A DNA stretch of 64,000 nt from Kordiimonas aquimaris (GCF_025574485.1 NZ_JAOBPO010000001.1:1123501-1187500), one strand, 5' to 3'; numbered from the stretch's first letter, positions 19,310 to 28,071 are shown. The notes: generated by a model not told the origin, from the letters alone. Numbers and translations are program-made.

Positions 19310-20311
19310 CTATGGCGGAGGTGCAGGTACAAAGTAGATATCTCTCAACGGCTGTGACCAAACTTGATCGCCTGAGTTGATATCGTAGGCACATAGTTGC
19401 AATGGTTGTTCGTCTATCTGCTCGTTCATAACTTGAACAAAAGGCTGAAGTTCAACGAAAAGGTGGTTGTTGCGAACGACGAACGGAGCAAATCCAACAC
19501 GCATATGCAACACACCGACAAGCTCCGAGGTTTCCCTTGAACGGATTTCCCAACGATAGGTGGGAAGAGAATCGCCTTCGTCGTCGAGCGGTGAGCTGTA
19601 TAAGAGGTGCGCGCGATCAGCGGATTCAAAAAAGTTGGGGTTTTCTGGAGTTTCAAAATCGGCTGGTAGCGCAGCATCAAACATGGAGGCTGACAATTGT
19701 GGCACGGTCGGCAGAGTAAACTCAGAGCTCGGTTCAACCATTTCGCTAACGTTTCCAAACCTTGGAGACAACCGAGCCTGCCCCCGCACCAGAAGCTCTC
19801 GGGGTTCTGCGGCAGCGACGTCAAAAGAAACGGCCGGCTCTTCCATTGCCAGTCCGCCGGCCTGCTCTACCTCGGGCAAGTCTTCGCCAGGAAGCACCTC
19901 GTCTGGCCCGGATACGAGCCCACGAAGGTGTCGCTCGCGAAACTCCCAATTCAGAATAGCATCATGCTCCAGTGGTGAGGCTGTAAGCGTGAAGCTGCTC
20001 TCCGGTGTTAGGTCTAATGCGGTATTAATTGAGGGAGAGACTGGAAGCCGACCCTCGCTTTCCACACCGCCGTCCTCGCCCGCGCGCAGCATCCGGACCA
20101 GGACTTCATTTCCAGAAGTAGGAAGGTCCGCCTGACTCACCAAAAGGCCGTCAGTGAGCAGCAAGGGTTTTTCCGCCTCGTCTGAATGCCACAACATCCC
20201 TCCACTGGACAAGGCGACGGCGGTTACGCCTCCTTCCGGCGCCATAAGGAACGCGCGCCCGCTCTCAAAGTCGATTACGACGCCCGGGCTTAGATTTATT
20301 CCACTAGCCAT
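19310..20311 (-). CDS. Hypothetical protein, PQQ-like beta-propeller features
   Basis: I do not recognise a named family. The 333-residue acidic protein has propeller-like blade motifs at both ends: GMLWHSDEAEKPLLLTDGLLV near 40-60 (cited in part) and AYDINSGDQVWSQPL near 320. These resemble PQQ/quinoprotein repeats in which W and G close each blade. The middle (110-210) is Pro/Glu-rich and low-complexity. There is no signal peptide. The ATG at 20311 has AAGGACGG upstream; a GTG one codon earlier is possible. It lies downstream of the larger propeller gene on the same strand, about 70 bases away. Confidence 0.62.
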   Translation of the reverse strand: MASGINLSPGVVIDFESGRAFLMAPEGGVTAVALSSGGMLWHSDEAEKPLLLTDGLLVSQADLPTSGNEVLVRMLRAGEDGGVESEGRLPVSPSINTALDLTPESSFTLTASPLEHDAILNWEFRERHLRGLVSGPDEVLPGEDLPEVEQAGGLAMEEPAVSFDVAAAEPRELLVRGQARLSPRFGNVSEMVEPSSEFTLPTVPQLSASMFDAALPADFETPENPNFFESADRAHLLYSSPLDDEGDSLPTYRWEIRSRETSELVGVLHMRVGFAPFVVRNNHLFVELQPFVQVMNEQIDEQPLQLCAYDINSGDQVWSQPLRDIYFVPAPPP

Positions 20312-20382
20312 CACCTATTCCGTCCTTGTTTCAACACTACATCAGCAATGATGCCAACGCTCAATTTCCTCTACGACGATTG

Positions 20383-22545
20383 CTAAAAAGTCATCGTCCA
20401 TGCTCCTCTACCGAGCGTGGCAGCGAGCAAAACCCTGCTAGCATCGTCATACTGAAGCTGCATGACAGGCACGGAAGGCAAATCTGCACCTAGCAATCTC
20501 CAGCCTGCAAGACCCGGAGCATCTAGAGCATAAATGCCAGAATTCGTACCAACGACCAGCATACCACCTCCGACATTGCCGCACCATGCTACCGATCTGA
20601 TAACTCTCGCGCCTACGGTAAACAGGTCGTCGGTCAGGTCTACCCAGATTCGGCCAGCATCGATAGTTTGGTGAACACTACCAAAACATACCGCGAAAGC
20701 TATATCGGGGGTTGCCGGATCTAGCGCCAATCCTGTAATGCTTTCGCCAGTTCCGATCCGGCTAGCTCGACGCATGGAAGCCGGGTAAGGACGTGTCCTA
20801 ACAAAAACATCTTGTGAAGAACCGACATAGAAATAGTCTGGACTGCTGTCAGCTCCGTAGGCAACAGCGGCAACAGAGTTGACTTGCACTCCTGATGGAC
20901 TAATCGGGTGTACGGTGTCTCCTCTGTCGAAAGACTCCCAAACCATATTGCTCCCACCAATCAGAAGCCTTGTGGGGTCGCCTCGGTTCGTTTGGATCGG
21001 CGAATAGAACTGTGGGCTCAATTTTCTGCTTGTGCCCGGCGCGCTGCGCAAAGACATCCTCTGGGTTCCCAGGTGCGCGCCATTTGCCGCAAAGAACATT
21101 CGTCGCGCTCCACCAAGATATTGGTAGCTTGAGTATCTTACAGTGCCGCCTGAAGTGCCGAATGGTGCAACTGCTACAACTCCTCCGTCTCCTCCTGTGA
21201 CGGTCGGCCAACGGTTTGCTCCCGTGGCATCTTGCTCAAGCGTCCCATTATCCTGAGCTCCACCCGTAATGGTTTGGGTTGCTGAATTCCATACTGCGGA
21301 ATGGAACTCGGTTGTTGCCAAGGTGCCAATCAACGACTTCCAATTTCCAGTGTTCGACCGGGGATCAACTCGGCAGAATACACCACCATCATCCCCCTCA
21401 ATCAGATCCCCATTGGGAGCTACGGCCATACACCTTGAATCCGCATGAGGGGCGCTGTTCGACGTTGTGTTGTTATGGGTGATATGCGTTGCCTGACTTC
21501 CCGTGGGCTGCTCGGCATCAACGCGGAATATTCGCCCTGAATAAGTGTTCGCACCGCTCGAATTGGGAAACTGTCTGAATCGGGACTGCGACCCGCCGCC
21601 CTCATTCAATGCGGGTTGGCGATCGCCGCCAATGTAACAGATCTTCGGCTCGTCGAAGTCGGCTGCGAGAGAGAAATGGATCCCCGCCTGGCCACCAGGA
21701 TGCAAGCCAAACTGGCGGTGCCCCTCCCGCGTGCTAGGCAAATCAAGTGCGTCCCAATTTGTTCCATAGTCGCCGGAATGGAACAGAGCGGACAAGCGGC
21801 CGTGTTCGGCAATTGCTACAAATACCGAACCTCTGGGTCCAGAAGCAATTTTCACGTTAGACGGGTCTGAAAGCCTGGAATTAATTGAGGTATCGCTGGC
21901 ACGTGTCCAGCTTGATCCAGCATCAGAACTGAGATGGATTGAATGGCCAGCGTGAACATATAGAACGTTACTATCATCGGGCGCGACGGCTAATGCTAAA
22001 GACCTGCCACGCCCAAGCTTCGTGTCGGAAAGATGATCGAAGGATTGTCCTTTGTCTGTTGACATGTAGAGGCCATCAAATCGCGATGGCCTGCCAGAAT
22101 TGCCGCAAACAAGGATCGTGTTTCCAAACGCGTGGATTGCCCTGATATGCAATCGCCTGAAGACACCGCCGTTGTCGATAACAGTCCAATTTGCACCTGC
22201 ATCAACCGAATACATCAACCCCACGAGCGCTCCACCTACTCGTCGCATACTGCTGAAGCGACCGGTTCCGGCAATCAGTGTATTCGACTGGGGGTCGCTA
22301 TGGTCAAGGCAGAGGGCTCCGATTGACAGAGATTCTAAATCGTCAGTTAAGCACTCCCAATTGGGGTGCCGTGAAAGTGCATCGCGGGTTCGCCAAACAC
22401 CACCATTGACCGACCCAATATAAAGGATATTAGCGTCAATTGGGTGCGGCACAACAGCATTCACCGCGCCGACGATCTCGTTGTCACGCACTCCCGCACT
22501 CTGCCCACCAGTACCTGGACGAGGGCCTTGTAACTTCCAAACCAT
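20383..22545 (-). CDS. Large BNR/sialidase-like (Vps10-type) beta-propeller protein
   Basis: The 720-residue protein is built from repeated blades with Asp-box style turns, for example YSVDAGANWTVI, MSTDKGQSFDHL, LSSDAGSSWTRA, HSGDYGTNWDAL, ESFDRGDTVHPI and TIDAGRIWVDL. The S-x-D-x-G-x-x-W pattern is the BNR repeat. Such folds are found in sialidases, sortilin-like receptors and photosystem assembly factors; no sialidase catalytic set is evident. There is no signal peptide, which is unusual for this fold. A strong Shine-Dalgarno (GGAAGGAC) lies 6 bases before the ATG. It is probably in an operon with the smaller propeller gene downstream. Confidence 0.78.
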   Translation of the reverse strand: MVWKLQGPRPGTGGQSAGVRDNEIVGAVNAVVPHPIDANILYIGSVNGGVWRTRDALSRHPNWECLTDDLESLSIGALCLDHSDPQSNTLIAGTGRFSSMRRVGGALVGLMYSVDAGANWTVIDNGGVFRRLHIRAIHAFGNTILVCGNSGRPSRFDGLYMSTDKGQSFDHLSDTKLGRGRSLALAVAPDDSNVLYVHAGHSIHLSSDAGSSWTRASDTSINSRLSDPSNVKIASGPRGSVFVAIAEHGRLSALFHSGDYGTNWDALDLPSTREGHRQFGLHPGGQAGIHFSLAADFDEPKICYIGGDRQPALNEGGGSQSRFRQFPNSSGANTYSGRIFRVDAEQPTGSQATHITHNNTTSNSAPHADSRCMAVAPNGDLIEGDDGGVFCRVDPRSNTGNWKSLIGTLATTEFHSAVWNSATQTITGGAQDNGTLEQDATGANRWPTVTGGDGGVVAVAPFGTSGGTVRYSSYQYLGGARRMFFAANGAHLGTQRMSLRSAPGTSRKLSPQFYSPIQTNRGDPTRLLIGGSNMVWESFDRGDTVHPISPSGVQVNSVAAVAYGADSSPDYFYVGSSQDVFVRTRPYPASMRRASRIGTGESITGLALDPATPDIAFAVCFGSVHQTIDAGRIWVDLTDDLFTVGARVIRSVAWCGNVGGGMLVVGTNSGIYALDAPGLAGWRLLGADLPSVPVMQLQYDDASRVLLAATLGRGAWTMTF

Positions 22546-22630
22546 ATTAGTCCTTCCTGATACTAAGAAGTGGCGACTGAATTTTCAGGTCAACGTAATT
22601 GCGTCGATCATTGCCCGTCATTCGTCTCTT

Positions 22631-22837
22631 CTAGCCAAGGTGTTTGGTTCTAAAATTTTCAAACACGCTAGAAATCAAGAAACTCAATATGAACCATGTC
22701 GGCAAAAAGGCTGCTAACTCCAAGAAAAATGAACCGAACTTGTAAAACGAATTAGCGATGATGGTTGCCCCCAACAGCGAAGGAGCCTCAATTTTTATGA
22801 GCTCCTTAATTTCTATTGACTTTACAGCGTGATACAT
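22631..22837 (-). CDS. Possible small membrane protein
   Basis: The 68-residue open frame has a central hydrophobic stretch (FFLELAAFLPTWFILSFLISS) after an amphipathic start. GGAG lies about 13 bases upstream of the ATG. It sits in the gap between two same-strand genes, so it could be co-transcribed with them. I cannot assign a family, and it may be spurious. Confidence 0.35.
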   Translation of the reverse strand: MYHAVKSIEIKELIKIEAPSLLGATIIANSFYKFGSFFLELAAFLPTWFILSFLISSVFENFRTKHLG

Positions 22838-22886
22838 AACTTTTTCTATGCTCCAAATTTCCTATTCTATACTTATTCTAAACAAA

Positions 22887-23462
22887 TCAGCCTTCTTCCT
22901 GTGTCGGAATTACGAGCCCTGAAAAGATTGTGAAACCGGCCAACATCAATCCCGAGAGTGAAGGCACAGGGTCGTGACTAATAAGGTCAAGAACCTTGGC
23001 ATCTATTGCATAGATCCAAATCAAGAATGCAATTGACCAAAGAATCGCCTGTAGTTTCCATGAGGGATTGTTGTCACTTTCCGACATGGCTTTTGCATAA
23101 AACCAGCAGGCCAGCAAACCCACTAGGACTGAAAGAACGCTAACCACTTTATCTACCGACCATCCCTCAGCAGCAGAGCCCGCTATACCTGGAATAAGGC
23201 TGTTAACGAAAATAAAGAATGCGATGATCTCTGCTGGGATATAATTCTGAACGCGATCCAGATAATTTTGATGGGTGCCAGTGTCGCTTGAAGCACCACC
23301 TACCTGTTCTATAGCGTCCCCGGGAGGAAGAATATTTCCAGTTTGCGCCTCTCGTTCTCGCTCGGAAGGTTGAACTGGAGGCGGAACGGTGTTGGCTGAC
23401 AAGTTAAACCCAAACTTTCCGGTCGCCCGCGCCGGATAAATACTTCTTGGCATATGCCCCAC
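22887..23462 (-). CDS. Hypothetical membrane protein with four hydrophobic segments
   Basis: The first ~70 residues are polar and Pro/Glu-rich. Hydrophobic segments follow at about 75-95 (AEIIAFFIFVNSLIPGIAG), 103-122, 133-150 and 168-186. A GTG start at 23462 has AAGG six bases upstream; an ATG three codons in is the alternative. No enzymatic motif is seen. It is oriented with the propeller genes and may help anchor or partner them, but that is only a guess from position. Confidence 0.6.
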   Translation of the reverse strand: MGHMPRSIYPARATGKFGFNLSANTVPPPVQPSEREREAQTGNILPPGDAIEQVGGASSDTGTHQNYLDRVQNYIPAEIIAFFIFVNSLIPGIAGSAAEGWSVDKVVSVLSVLVGLLACWFYAKAMSESDNNPSWKLQAILWSIAFLIWIYAIDAKVLDLISHDPVPSLSGLMLAGFTIFSGLVIPTQEEG

Positions 23463-23718
23463 TTTCCACCTTCTTTATGCTCTTTCGCTTCTCGACAGAA
23501 CTTCACAAAATACAATCATGAATAGAGATACCACACCATAAAGATATATGCAAAGCAACTCGAGTATCTGAACTTTCATCTGATATTATCCGAATGAACC
23601 AATAGCTATGCAGCCCTTAAGCGATCACACCATAAACTGGTAGCACAAAAACAATTTAAACTAGAAATTCGTGACAATTTCAGATATTGTTTCAGCCACA
23701 TCATATCGGGAGGGGAAG

Positions 23719-24066
23719 ATGCCAAACAATGCTACGCTGGTGGCCATTCTGGACAAGGACGGCGGAGAAGAAACTTATGCAGTCGTCAATATTAAAACTC
23801 TAACGGGCCCAGACCACTTACTCGAAATTATCCTCCTCGCAGGGATGGACAAGAAGGATGATGAAGAGAGCTTCCCGGTAGGTGTTGATTGTGAAGCGGA
23901 GATCATGATCCAAGCCTTGGCTGATGACGCATCAGGAAAATCGGTGACCTGTACAGTCTGGCAGTTTTTCGGGGCCGGCAAGTTGCCGAAGAAACTCATG
24001 GAAAAAAAGGTTTCGGTGCCAAATGGCCTTTCTGCAGGCAAAGACACGGTCACATTTACGACCTAG
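23719..24066 (+). CDS. Hypothetical 115-residue soluble protein
   Basis: I do not recognise this protein. It is acidic, predicted mainly beta (TLVAILDKDGGEE, YAVVNIKTL, CTVWQFFGAGKLP, KDTVTFTT) and has no signal peptide or hydrophobic segment. The ATG at 23719 follows AGGGG by three bases and is preferred over a GTG 16 codons upstream. It is separated from the outer-membrane-like gene by 37 bases in the same direction, suggesting a two-gene unit. It is divergent from the membrane-protein gene to its left. Confidence 0.6.
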   Translation: MPNNATLVAILDKDGGEETYAVVNIKTLTGPDHLLEIILLAGMDKKDDEESFPVGVDCEAEIMIQALADDASGKSVTCTVWQFFGAGKLPKKLMEKKVSVPNGLSAGKDTVTFTT

Positions 24067-24103
24067 AAGGACAGACTAGGTGAATGGAGGGGAGAACTTA
24101 CAG

Positions 24104-25180
24104 ATGGTCACCAATTTCATGCAATTTACATCAATAGTGGCAACACTTATAGTTATGCTGTCTGGAAATTCGGCACAGGCAATCGAACAAGATCGGGGTG
24201 CGAATGACCCATCCAAACCGCCTGAACTATCAGACCGGACGGCGGCGATCGTCCGCTGGAAACAAGAAAACTGTCCACCTGAAATGACGGCCACGATGTG
24301 TGACCAACTCGCTGAAGAGGTGTTTGGAGAAGATGAGGATGAACCATCATCCGCCATCTTTAAGCCAACATTTAGTCTGACATCTGTGTCCGAATCTTCG
24401 GTCGCCAAACTGGGCTTGTCAAAGACACAATGGAGACCCGGCGGCGGAGATGTTTTCCGGCCAGAATACAATACATGGTCTATCTCCATCTCCACACCCA
24501 TTGGAAGCACGTCAAAACTATCAAATATAGCAACGCTTGATGGGCTAGCAGACGACACCCATTTGGAGCTAACCCACACTCTATTCTTGAGAGGCAAGCC
24601 CTCCGAAGGAGAAAACCTTGGCCTAGCAACGCTTCTAGAATTGAAAGGTAAGGTGGGTTACCGCAATTTTGATTTTCGCGATTCAGTAAGTCTGGAAACT
24701 GACGATACGGATAAGGTGCCCTGGAGCATCGGTGCGACCGTTAGCTTTGTTGATGAAAATAAATATCAGTCATTTCGCGTAGGGAGTGAGTACCAGAACG
24801 ACTTTGACCAAGTAGATCAAAGCACCCGGTGCCCCTTGCCAGCTGATATGACAAATAACTTCCTTGAATGTACCACTGGTAGGTTTGGTGAACCCACCGA
24901 CGATGACAGATTTCTAGCATTCGGGGAGTATCGAAAGATCTTTCAAACTGGCCTCAAACAAGAAAATCTAGTCAGTGTGGGGTTTAAGATCCGGCCAAGC
25001 TATGATTTTGAGCGAAAAGTATTTGGCCTCGATGTTCCCATTTATTTTGTTAACAGCAAAAAGACCGGGCTTGTCGGGGGCGTCAGGTTTGGATTCACTG
25101 AAGGTGATGACCAAAAGGAAGATGATATTCAGTTTGGTATCGTGGTTGGAACGTCGTTTAATTTATTTGGCGGGGGCTAA
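24104..25180 (+). CDS. Hypothetical exported, outer-membrane-like beta protein
   Basis: A signal peptide (to about SAQA, residue 26) is followed by a polar segment with two Cys (ENCPPEMTATMCDQL) and then long alternating strands: WSISISTPIGS, ELTHTLFLRG, IGATVSFVDENKYQSFRVG, ENLVSVGFKIRPSYDF. The end IVVGTSFNLFGGG resembles a barrel-type C-terminus, though the last residue is Gly. The ATG at 24104 has GGAGGGGAG about nine bases upstream, so I prefer it over the GTG at 24080. The family is unknown; it is likely an envelope protein. Confidence 0.62.
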   Translation: MVTNFMQFTSIVATLIVMLSGNSAQAIEQDRGANDPSKPPELSDRTAAIVRWKQENCPPEMTATMCDQLAEEVFGEDEDEPSSAIFKPTFSLTSVSESSVAKLGLSKTQWRPGGGDVFRPEYNTWSISISTPIGSTSKLSNIATLDGLADDTHLELTHTLFLRGKPSEGENLGLATLLELKGKVGYRNFDFRDSVSLETDDTDKVPWSIGATVSFVDENKYQSFRVGSEYQNDFDQVDQSTRCPLPADMTNNFLECTTGRFGEPTDDDRFLAFGEYRKIFQTGLKQENLVSVGFKIRPSYDFERKVFGLDVPIYFVNSKKTGLVGGVRFGFTEGDDQKEDDIQFGIVVGTSFNLFGGG

Positions 25181-25205
25181 AACCAACCCCAGACATGACA
25201 ATTAT

Positions 25206-25418
25206 CTAGCCGTTGTCTTTGAGAACGGCTGGTAGCTTTATAGATGCGCAGACGCTAGGAAGGATTCCGCCACCAACAACCATTGCACTGCCATTACCGT
25301 AAATTAATTCTAGCCGTCGCATGATATTATTCAGGCCTTCACCACCATAGTTGTTAAGTTTTGGTCTGCTCTCGAAGCCTCGACTACATACCAAAACAAA
25401 CTTCGTACACAGAGATAA
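25206..25418 (-). pseudogene. Remnant of a LytS-type sensor histidine kinase (C-terminal ATP-binding end)
   Basis: An open minus-strand stretch encodes GGEGLNNIMRRLELIYGNGS, which closely resembles the closing block of LytS/YehU-type kinases (G-x-GL-x-N-x-x-x-RLEL-x-YG). It is followed by a Gly-rich turn and a final strand ASIKLPAVL, where family members have a 'v-x-l-x-iP' ending. There is no upstream kinase sequence; the frame is closed by a stop at 25419-25421 and the palindromic element lies just beyond. I infer a decayed fragment. The alternative is chance similarity. Confidence 0.5.
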
Positions 25419-25494
25419 TCAAGGTCAGCGAAACCCCGCAAAGCGGTTGCAACAAATCAGGCGAGCACGAAGTTATAGGTAATTATTCGTGAAA

Positions 25495-25521
25495 GTTCCG
25501 CATTCGACCCAAAGCAGACAA
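25495..25521 (-). repeat. Palindromic element, copy 2
   Basis: On the plus strand it reads GTTCCGCATTCGACCC then AAAGCAGACAA, the same orientation as copy 1 with a few substitutions. It lies just upstream of the kinase remnant on the minus strand. Confidence 0.7.
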
Positions 25522-25701
25522 GATTAAGGTATTCGTCTTCGAATTTTACTCCAAGCTGAAATCAGTAGTTAGTTCTGTGGTTGACGGAGCTTGCCTCCAT
25601 CGCTGTAGATTTTTTTAAAATGGCTATTTTCTGCGGTTTTTAAAACTCTAACAGCAATCGGAGTTTGGGTTCCTCGACAATTCAATAAACAAAGTGAATT
25701 A

Positions 25702-26535
25702 CTAGCCGTGAAGTGTTCCTCTGAACAATCTTCCTACAATGATCTTATCTTCTTCATTTCTAGGATTAGAAATGAGGTTATCCGTGTCTAATCCAATGCC
25801 TGCCAATTGTCGATATAATACAGGATCACCACCATCTGCTCTCTGGGCTGTAGCCACTACGGGGCATATCTCAAAACCTTGCGCATGGGATAGCCCGTAT
25901 TGAACATGACCCCCAACATCATTTCTATCACACTCATTGATAAAGGCAGAAAACAATTCGAAAGCTCCGAGTTCGGGGTGGTTCGCAGCATAATCAATAA
26001 ACTCCGTTGAACCACTACCAAACACATTTCGCTGAGTTACCCCTTGTGCATGATAAAATGGAATTTCTTCCAATCTAATTCCAAACCGATTGTCTATTAT
26101 TTCAGATGAAATCTTATAAGCTGTCACTCTGTTTAGGACGGGGCAAAACCCTGTTAGCACCATATTTACAAAAATATCTTGAGGGTTCTGCCCCATTGCT
26201 CCTCTAGTTTGAACCTGATGTCTTGCGATTTTTGAAATAAGACTGCAAGCGTCATCTATGGAGAGAAGTGCGTTATTTGTAGACGCTAGGTTTTGCAGGA
26301 AAGCAGAAGCGCTCGTAAACACAGCCTGTGCTGATAAAGTACTTCCAGAGAACGCGAACCCTAATTGTGTGTCCTGTATAATGCCTCCATCATCGGGCCT
26401 ACGAGAACGAATATTCAAAACATTAATCTTTGGAAAAATATCTGTAATTCGCTGATTACCATTACTAATTACACTATCAGAAAATACCTCAAAACTTCCG
26501 CTGTTTTGATCATGATGTAAATAAATCAACGTCAC
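25702..26535 (-). CDS. Hypothetical protein, possible Ntn-hydrolase (HslV/proteasome-like) fold
   Basis: No firm family match. The 277-residue protein begins Met-Thr (GTG start at 26535), and TLIYLHHDQNSGSFEVFSDS is reminiscent of the HslV start, where Thr1 is the nucleophile and an Asp follows near position 17. Further on, DIFPKINVLNI and LGFAFSGSTLSAQAVFT resemble the HslV Lys strand and 'GFAGSTADAFTLF' block. The rest (LLSIDDACSLIS, NMVLTGFCP) fits a sandwich fold. If correct, Met removal would expose Thr2 as nucleophile. This is an inference from local similarity. It could instead be an inactive or unrelated protein. Confidence 0.55.
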   Translation of the reverse strand: MTLIYLHHDQNSGSFEVFSDSVISNGNQRITDIFPKINVLNIRSRRPDDGGIIQDTQLGFAFSGSTLSAQAVFTSASAFLQNLASTNNALLSIDDACSLISKIARHQVQTRGAMGQNPQDIFVNMVLTGFCPVLNRVTAYKISSEIIDNRFGIRLEEIPFYHAQGVTQRNVFGSGSTEFIDYAANHPELGAFELFSAFINECDRNDVGGHVQYGLSHAQGFEICPVVATAQRADGGDPVLYRQLAGIGLDTDNLISNPRNEEDKIIVGRLFRGTLHG

Positions 26536-26669
26536 TATCTTTAACCTTTAATACATATAAAACAAATCCTTAGTAACCTATATAGGTGTCTTCATCTTAT
26601 TTTTAATAAGCACCTGTAATATTGATTGCCGGCATTATAATATTATGCTAATTCAAATACTATTGATGG

Positions 26670-26684
26670 GAACAAAATAAGAAC
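26670..26684 (+). promoter_or_regulatory. LexA (SOS) box upstream of dinB
   Basis: The sequence GAAC-AAAATAA-GAAC is an exact match to the alphaproteobacterial LexA operator form GAAC-N7-GAAC. It ends 38 bases before the dinB start codon. It predicts damage-inducible expression of DNA polymerase IV. Confidence 0.82.
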
Positions 26685-26722
26685 TTATGCTTTAAGTTGT
26701 TAGTTGCTAAAGCAGAGTTCAA

Positions 26723-27793
26723 ATGAGTATCAGGAAGATCATACATATTGATATGGATGCGTTTTATGCATCTGTTGAACAGCGTGATAATCCTGATTTG
26801 CGCGGTAAGCCCATTGCCGTTGGCGGAGGTGGTGAAAGAGGCGTTGTCATGACCGCCAGTTATGAAGCCCGGCCCTATGGCGTGCGATCAGCCATGCCCG
26901 GACGCAAAGCCAAAGAGCTATGCCCCGATCTTACCTTTGTCCCAACTAATTTTGATGCTTACCGCGAAGCTTCTCAGAAAATACGCGCTATCTTCTATGA
27001 CTATACAGACCTTGTTGAGCCTCTATCATTGGATGAGGCTTATCTTGATGTAACAGAAAACAAGCATAGCATTCCCTATGCAACACAAGTTGCCAAGGAA
27101 ATCAGGGAGCGCATTTTCGAGGACACAAGCTTAACATCATCCGCAGGTGTTTCTTTCAATAAGTTTCTGGCAAAGACAGCTTCAGACATCAACAAGCCCA
27201 ACGGCATGAAAGTGATCTTGCCAGAAGATGCACCCGCTTTTCTTGAGGCAATGAAAATCGAAAAGTTTCACGGTATCGGCAAAGCCACAGCAGCTAAAAT
27301 GCACAAGCTAGAAATTTATACTGGGGCAGATTTAAAACAACTTAGTGAACACGAACTTCATCAGCGTTTTGGCAAAGCTGGAATTCACTACTATCACATT
27401 GTTAGAGGCAATGATAACCGAGCTGTAAACCCGAACCAAGAACGTAAATCCATCAGTGTTGAAAACACCTTCCGTCAGGATACTAGGGATAAAGGCATTC
27501 TCGCTGACGAGTTAAAGGATATGTCAGAGTCACTTAATGCCCGTATTAAAAAAGCCAAAGCATCAGGCAAGACCATCACACTTAAAATCAAATACTCTGA
27601 TTTTAAATCTATCACACGCTCGATTACCATTGACCACCCCATCGCAGATATTGATGAAATCCTGCGCCTTGGTGTTCACTTGTTGGATAAGACTGAACTT
27701 TCTAAAACTGTGCGCTTGATTGGTATAGGCATTTCCAATCTCAGTGATGATAGCGAGAGTGACGAAACTCTCCAACTAAACCTTGGAATATAA
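26723..27793 (+). CDS. dinB: DNA polymerase IV (Y-family, translesion)
   Basis: The 356-residue DinB has the Y-family catalytic motifs: IHIDMDAFYASVEQRD at the N-terminus, TASYEARPYGVRSAMP near 45, and EPLSLDEAYLDVT near 105 with the paired acidic residues. A helix-hairpin-helix region (FHGIGKATAAKMHKL) and the little-finger domain follow. It copies past damaged bases without proofreading. The LexA box upstream indicates SOS control. It seems a single-gene unit; a decayed toxin gene lies 14 bases downstream on the opposite strand. Confidence 0.97.
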   Translation: MSIRKIIHIDMDAFYASVEQRDNPDLRGKPIAVGGGGERGVVMTASYEARPYGVRSAMPGRKAKELCPDLTFVPTNFDAYREASQKIRAIFYDYTDLVEPLSLDEAYLDVTENKHSIPYATQVAKEIRERIFEDTSLTSSAGVSFNKFLAKTASDINKPNGMKVILPEDAPAFLEAMKIEKFHGIGKATAAKMHKLEIYTGADLKQLSEHELHQRFGKAGIHYYHIVRGNDNRAVNPNQERKSISVENTFRQDTRDKGILADELKDMSESLNARIKKAKASGKTITLKIKYSDFKSITRSITIDHPIADIDEILRLGVHLLDKTELSKTVRLIGIGISNLSDDSESDETLQLNLGI

Positions 27794-27807
27794 ATTCAAA
27801 ACCTGCC

Positions 27808-28071
27808 TCAGTTCTCCACGTCCTTCCAAGGTCTTATCATTGATTGCGACTCTGCCCTCATCGCACAGTGTAGGATGTCCGCTTTTGGTACAAAGCGGCG
27901 TTTATAGGTAATAGACGGATTCATTGATTGATGGAGAATGTCAACAATCTCGATGTTTTCCCCAGCAATGCGGTAATAGATTAGGTGTGATCCTTCAGGT
28001 AGATGTGTAACCGATTGAGAATCTTGCAACGTCTTGATGTTAGCTATGTACCGCTAGTTGGTGAGTCGTAG
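27808..28071 (-). pseudogene. Decayed ParE/RelE-superfamily toxin
   Basis: The core HLPEGSHLIYYRIAGENI followed by EIVDILHQSMNP is the typical C-terminal half of ParE toxins. Upstream on the same strand the residues RYIANIKTL resemble the ParE helix 'A-x-RYI-x-x-I', but a TAG stop (28054-28056) and a missing middle section separate them from a start region. At the 3' side the reading runs on through a palindromic element (27876-27900), replacing the normal end. No antitoxin gene is visible next to it. I call it non-functional. Confidence 0.68.
27876..27900 (+). repeat. Palindromic element, copy 3
   Basis: TGTCCGCTTTTGGTACAAAGCGGCG is the opposite orientation to copies 1 and 2 and lies inside the run-on 3' end of the ParE remnant, as if it had inserted there. 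Confidence 0.72.

Larger units (their letters stand above)
25181..25701. other. Gap holding a kinase remnant and a palindromic element
   Basis: No intact gene is seen. The stretch contains the histidine-kinase-like fragment at 25206-25418 (minus) and one palindromic element at 25495-25521. The remaining bases (25522-25701) are AT-rich with no feature I can support. Confidence 0.55.

Noticed and set aside
18915-19310. tRNA-Ser as attB of an integrated island
   Set aside because: No tyrosine integrase is adjacent and no repeat of the tRNA 3' end was found by eye within the window; kept only as a positional remark.
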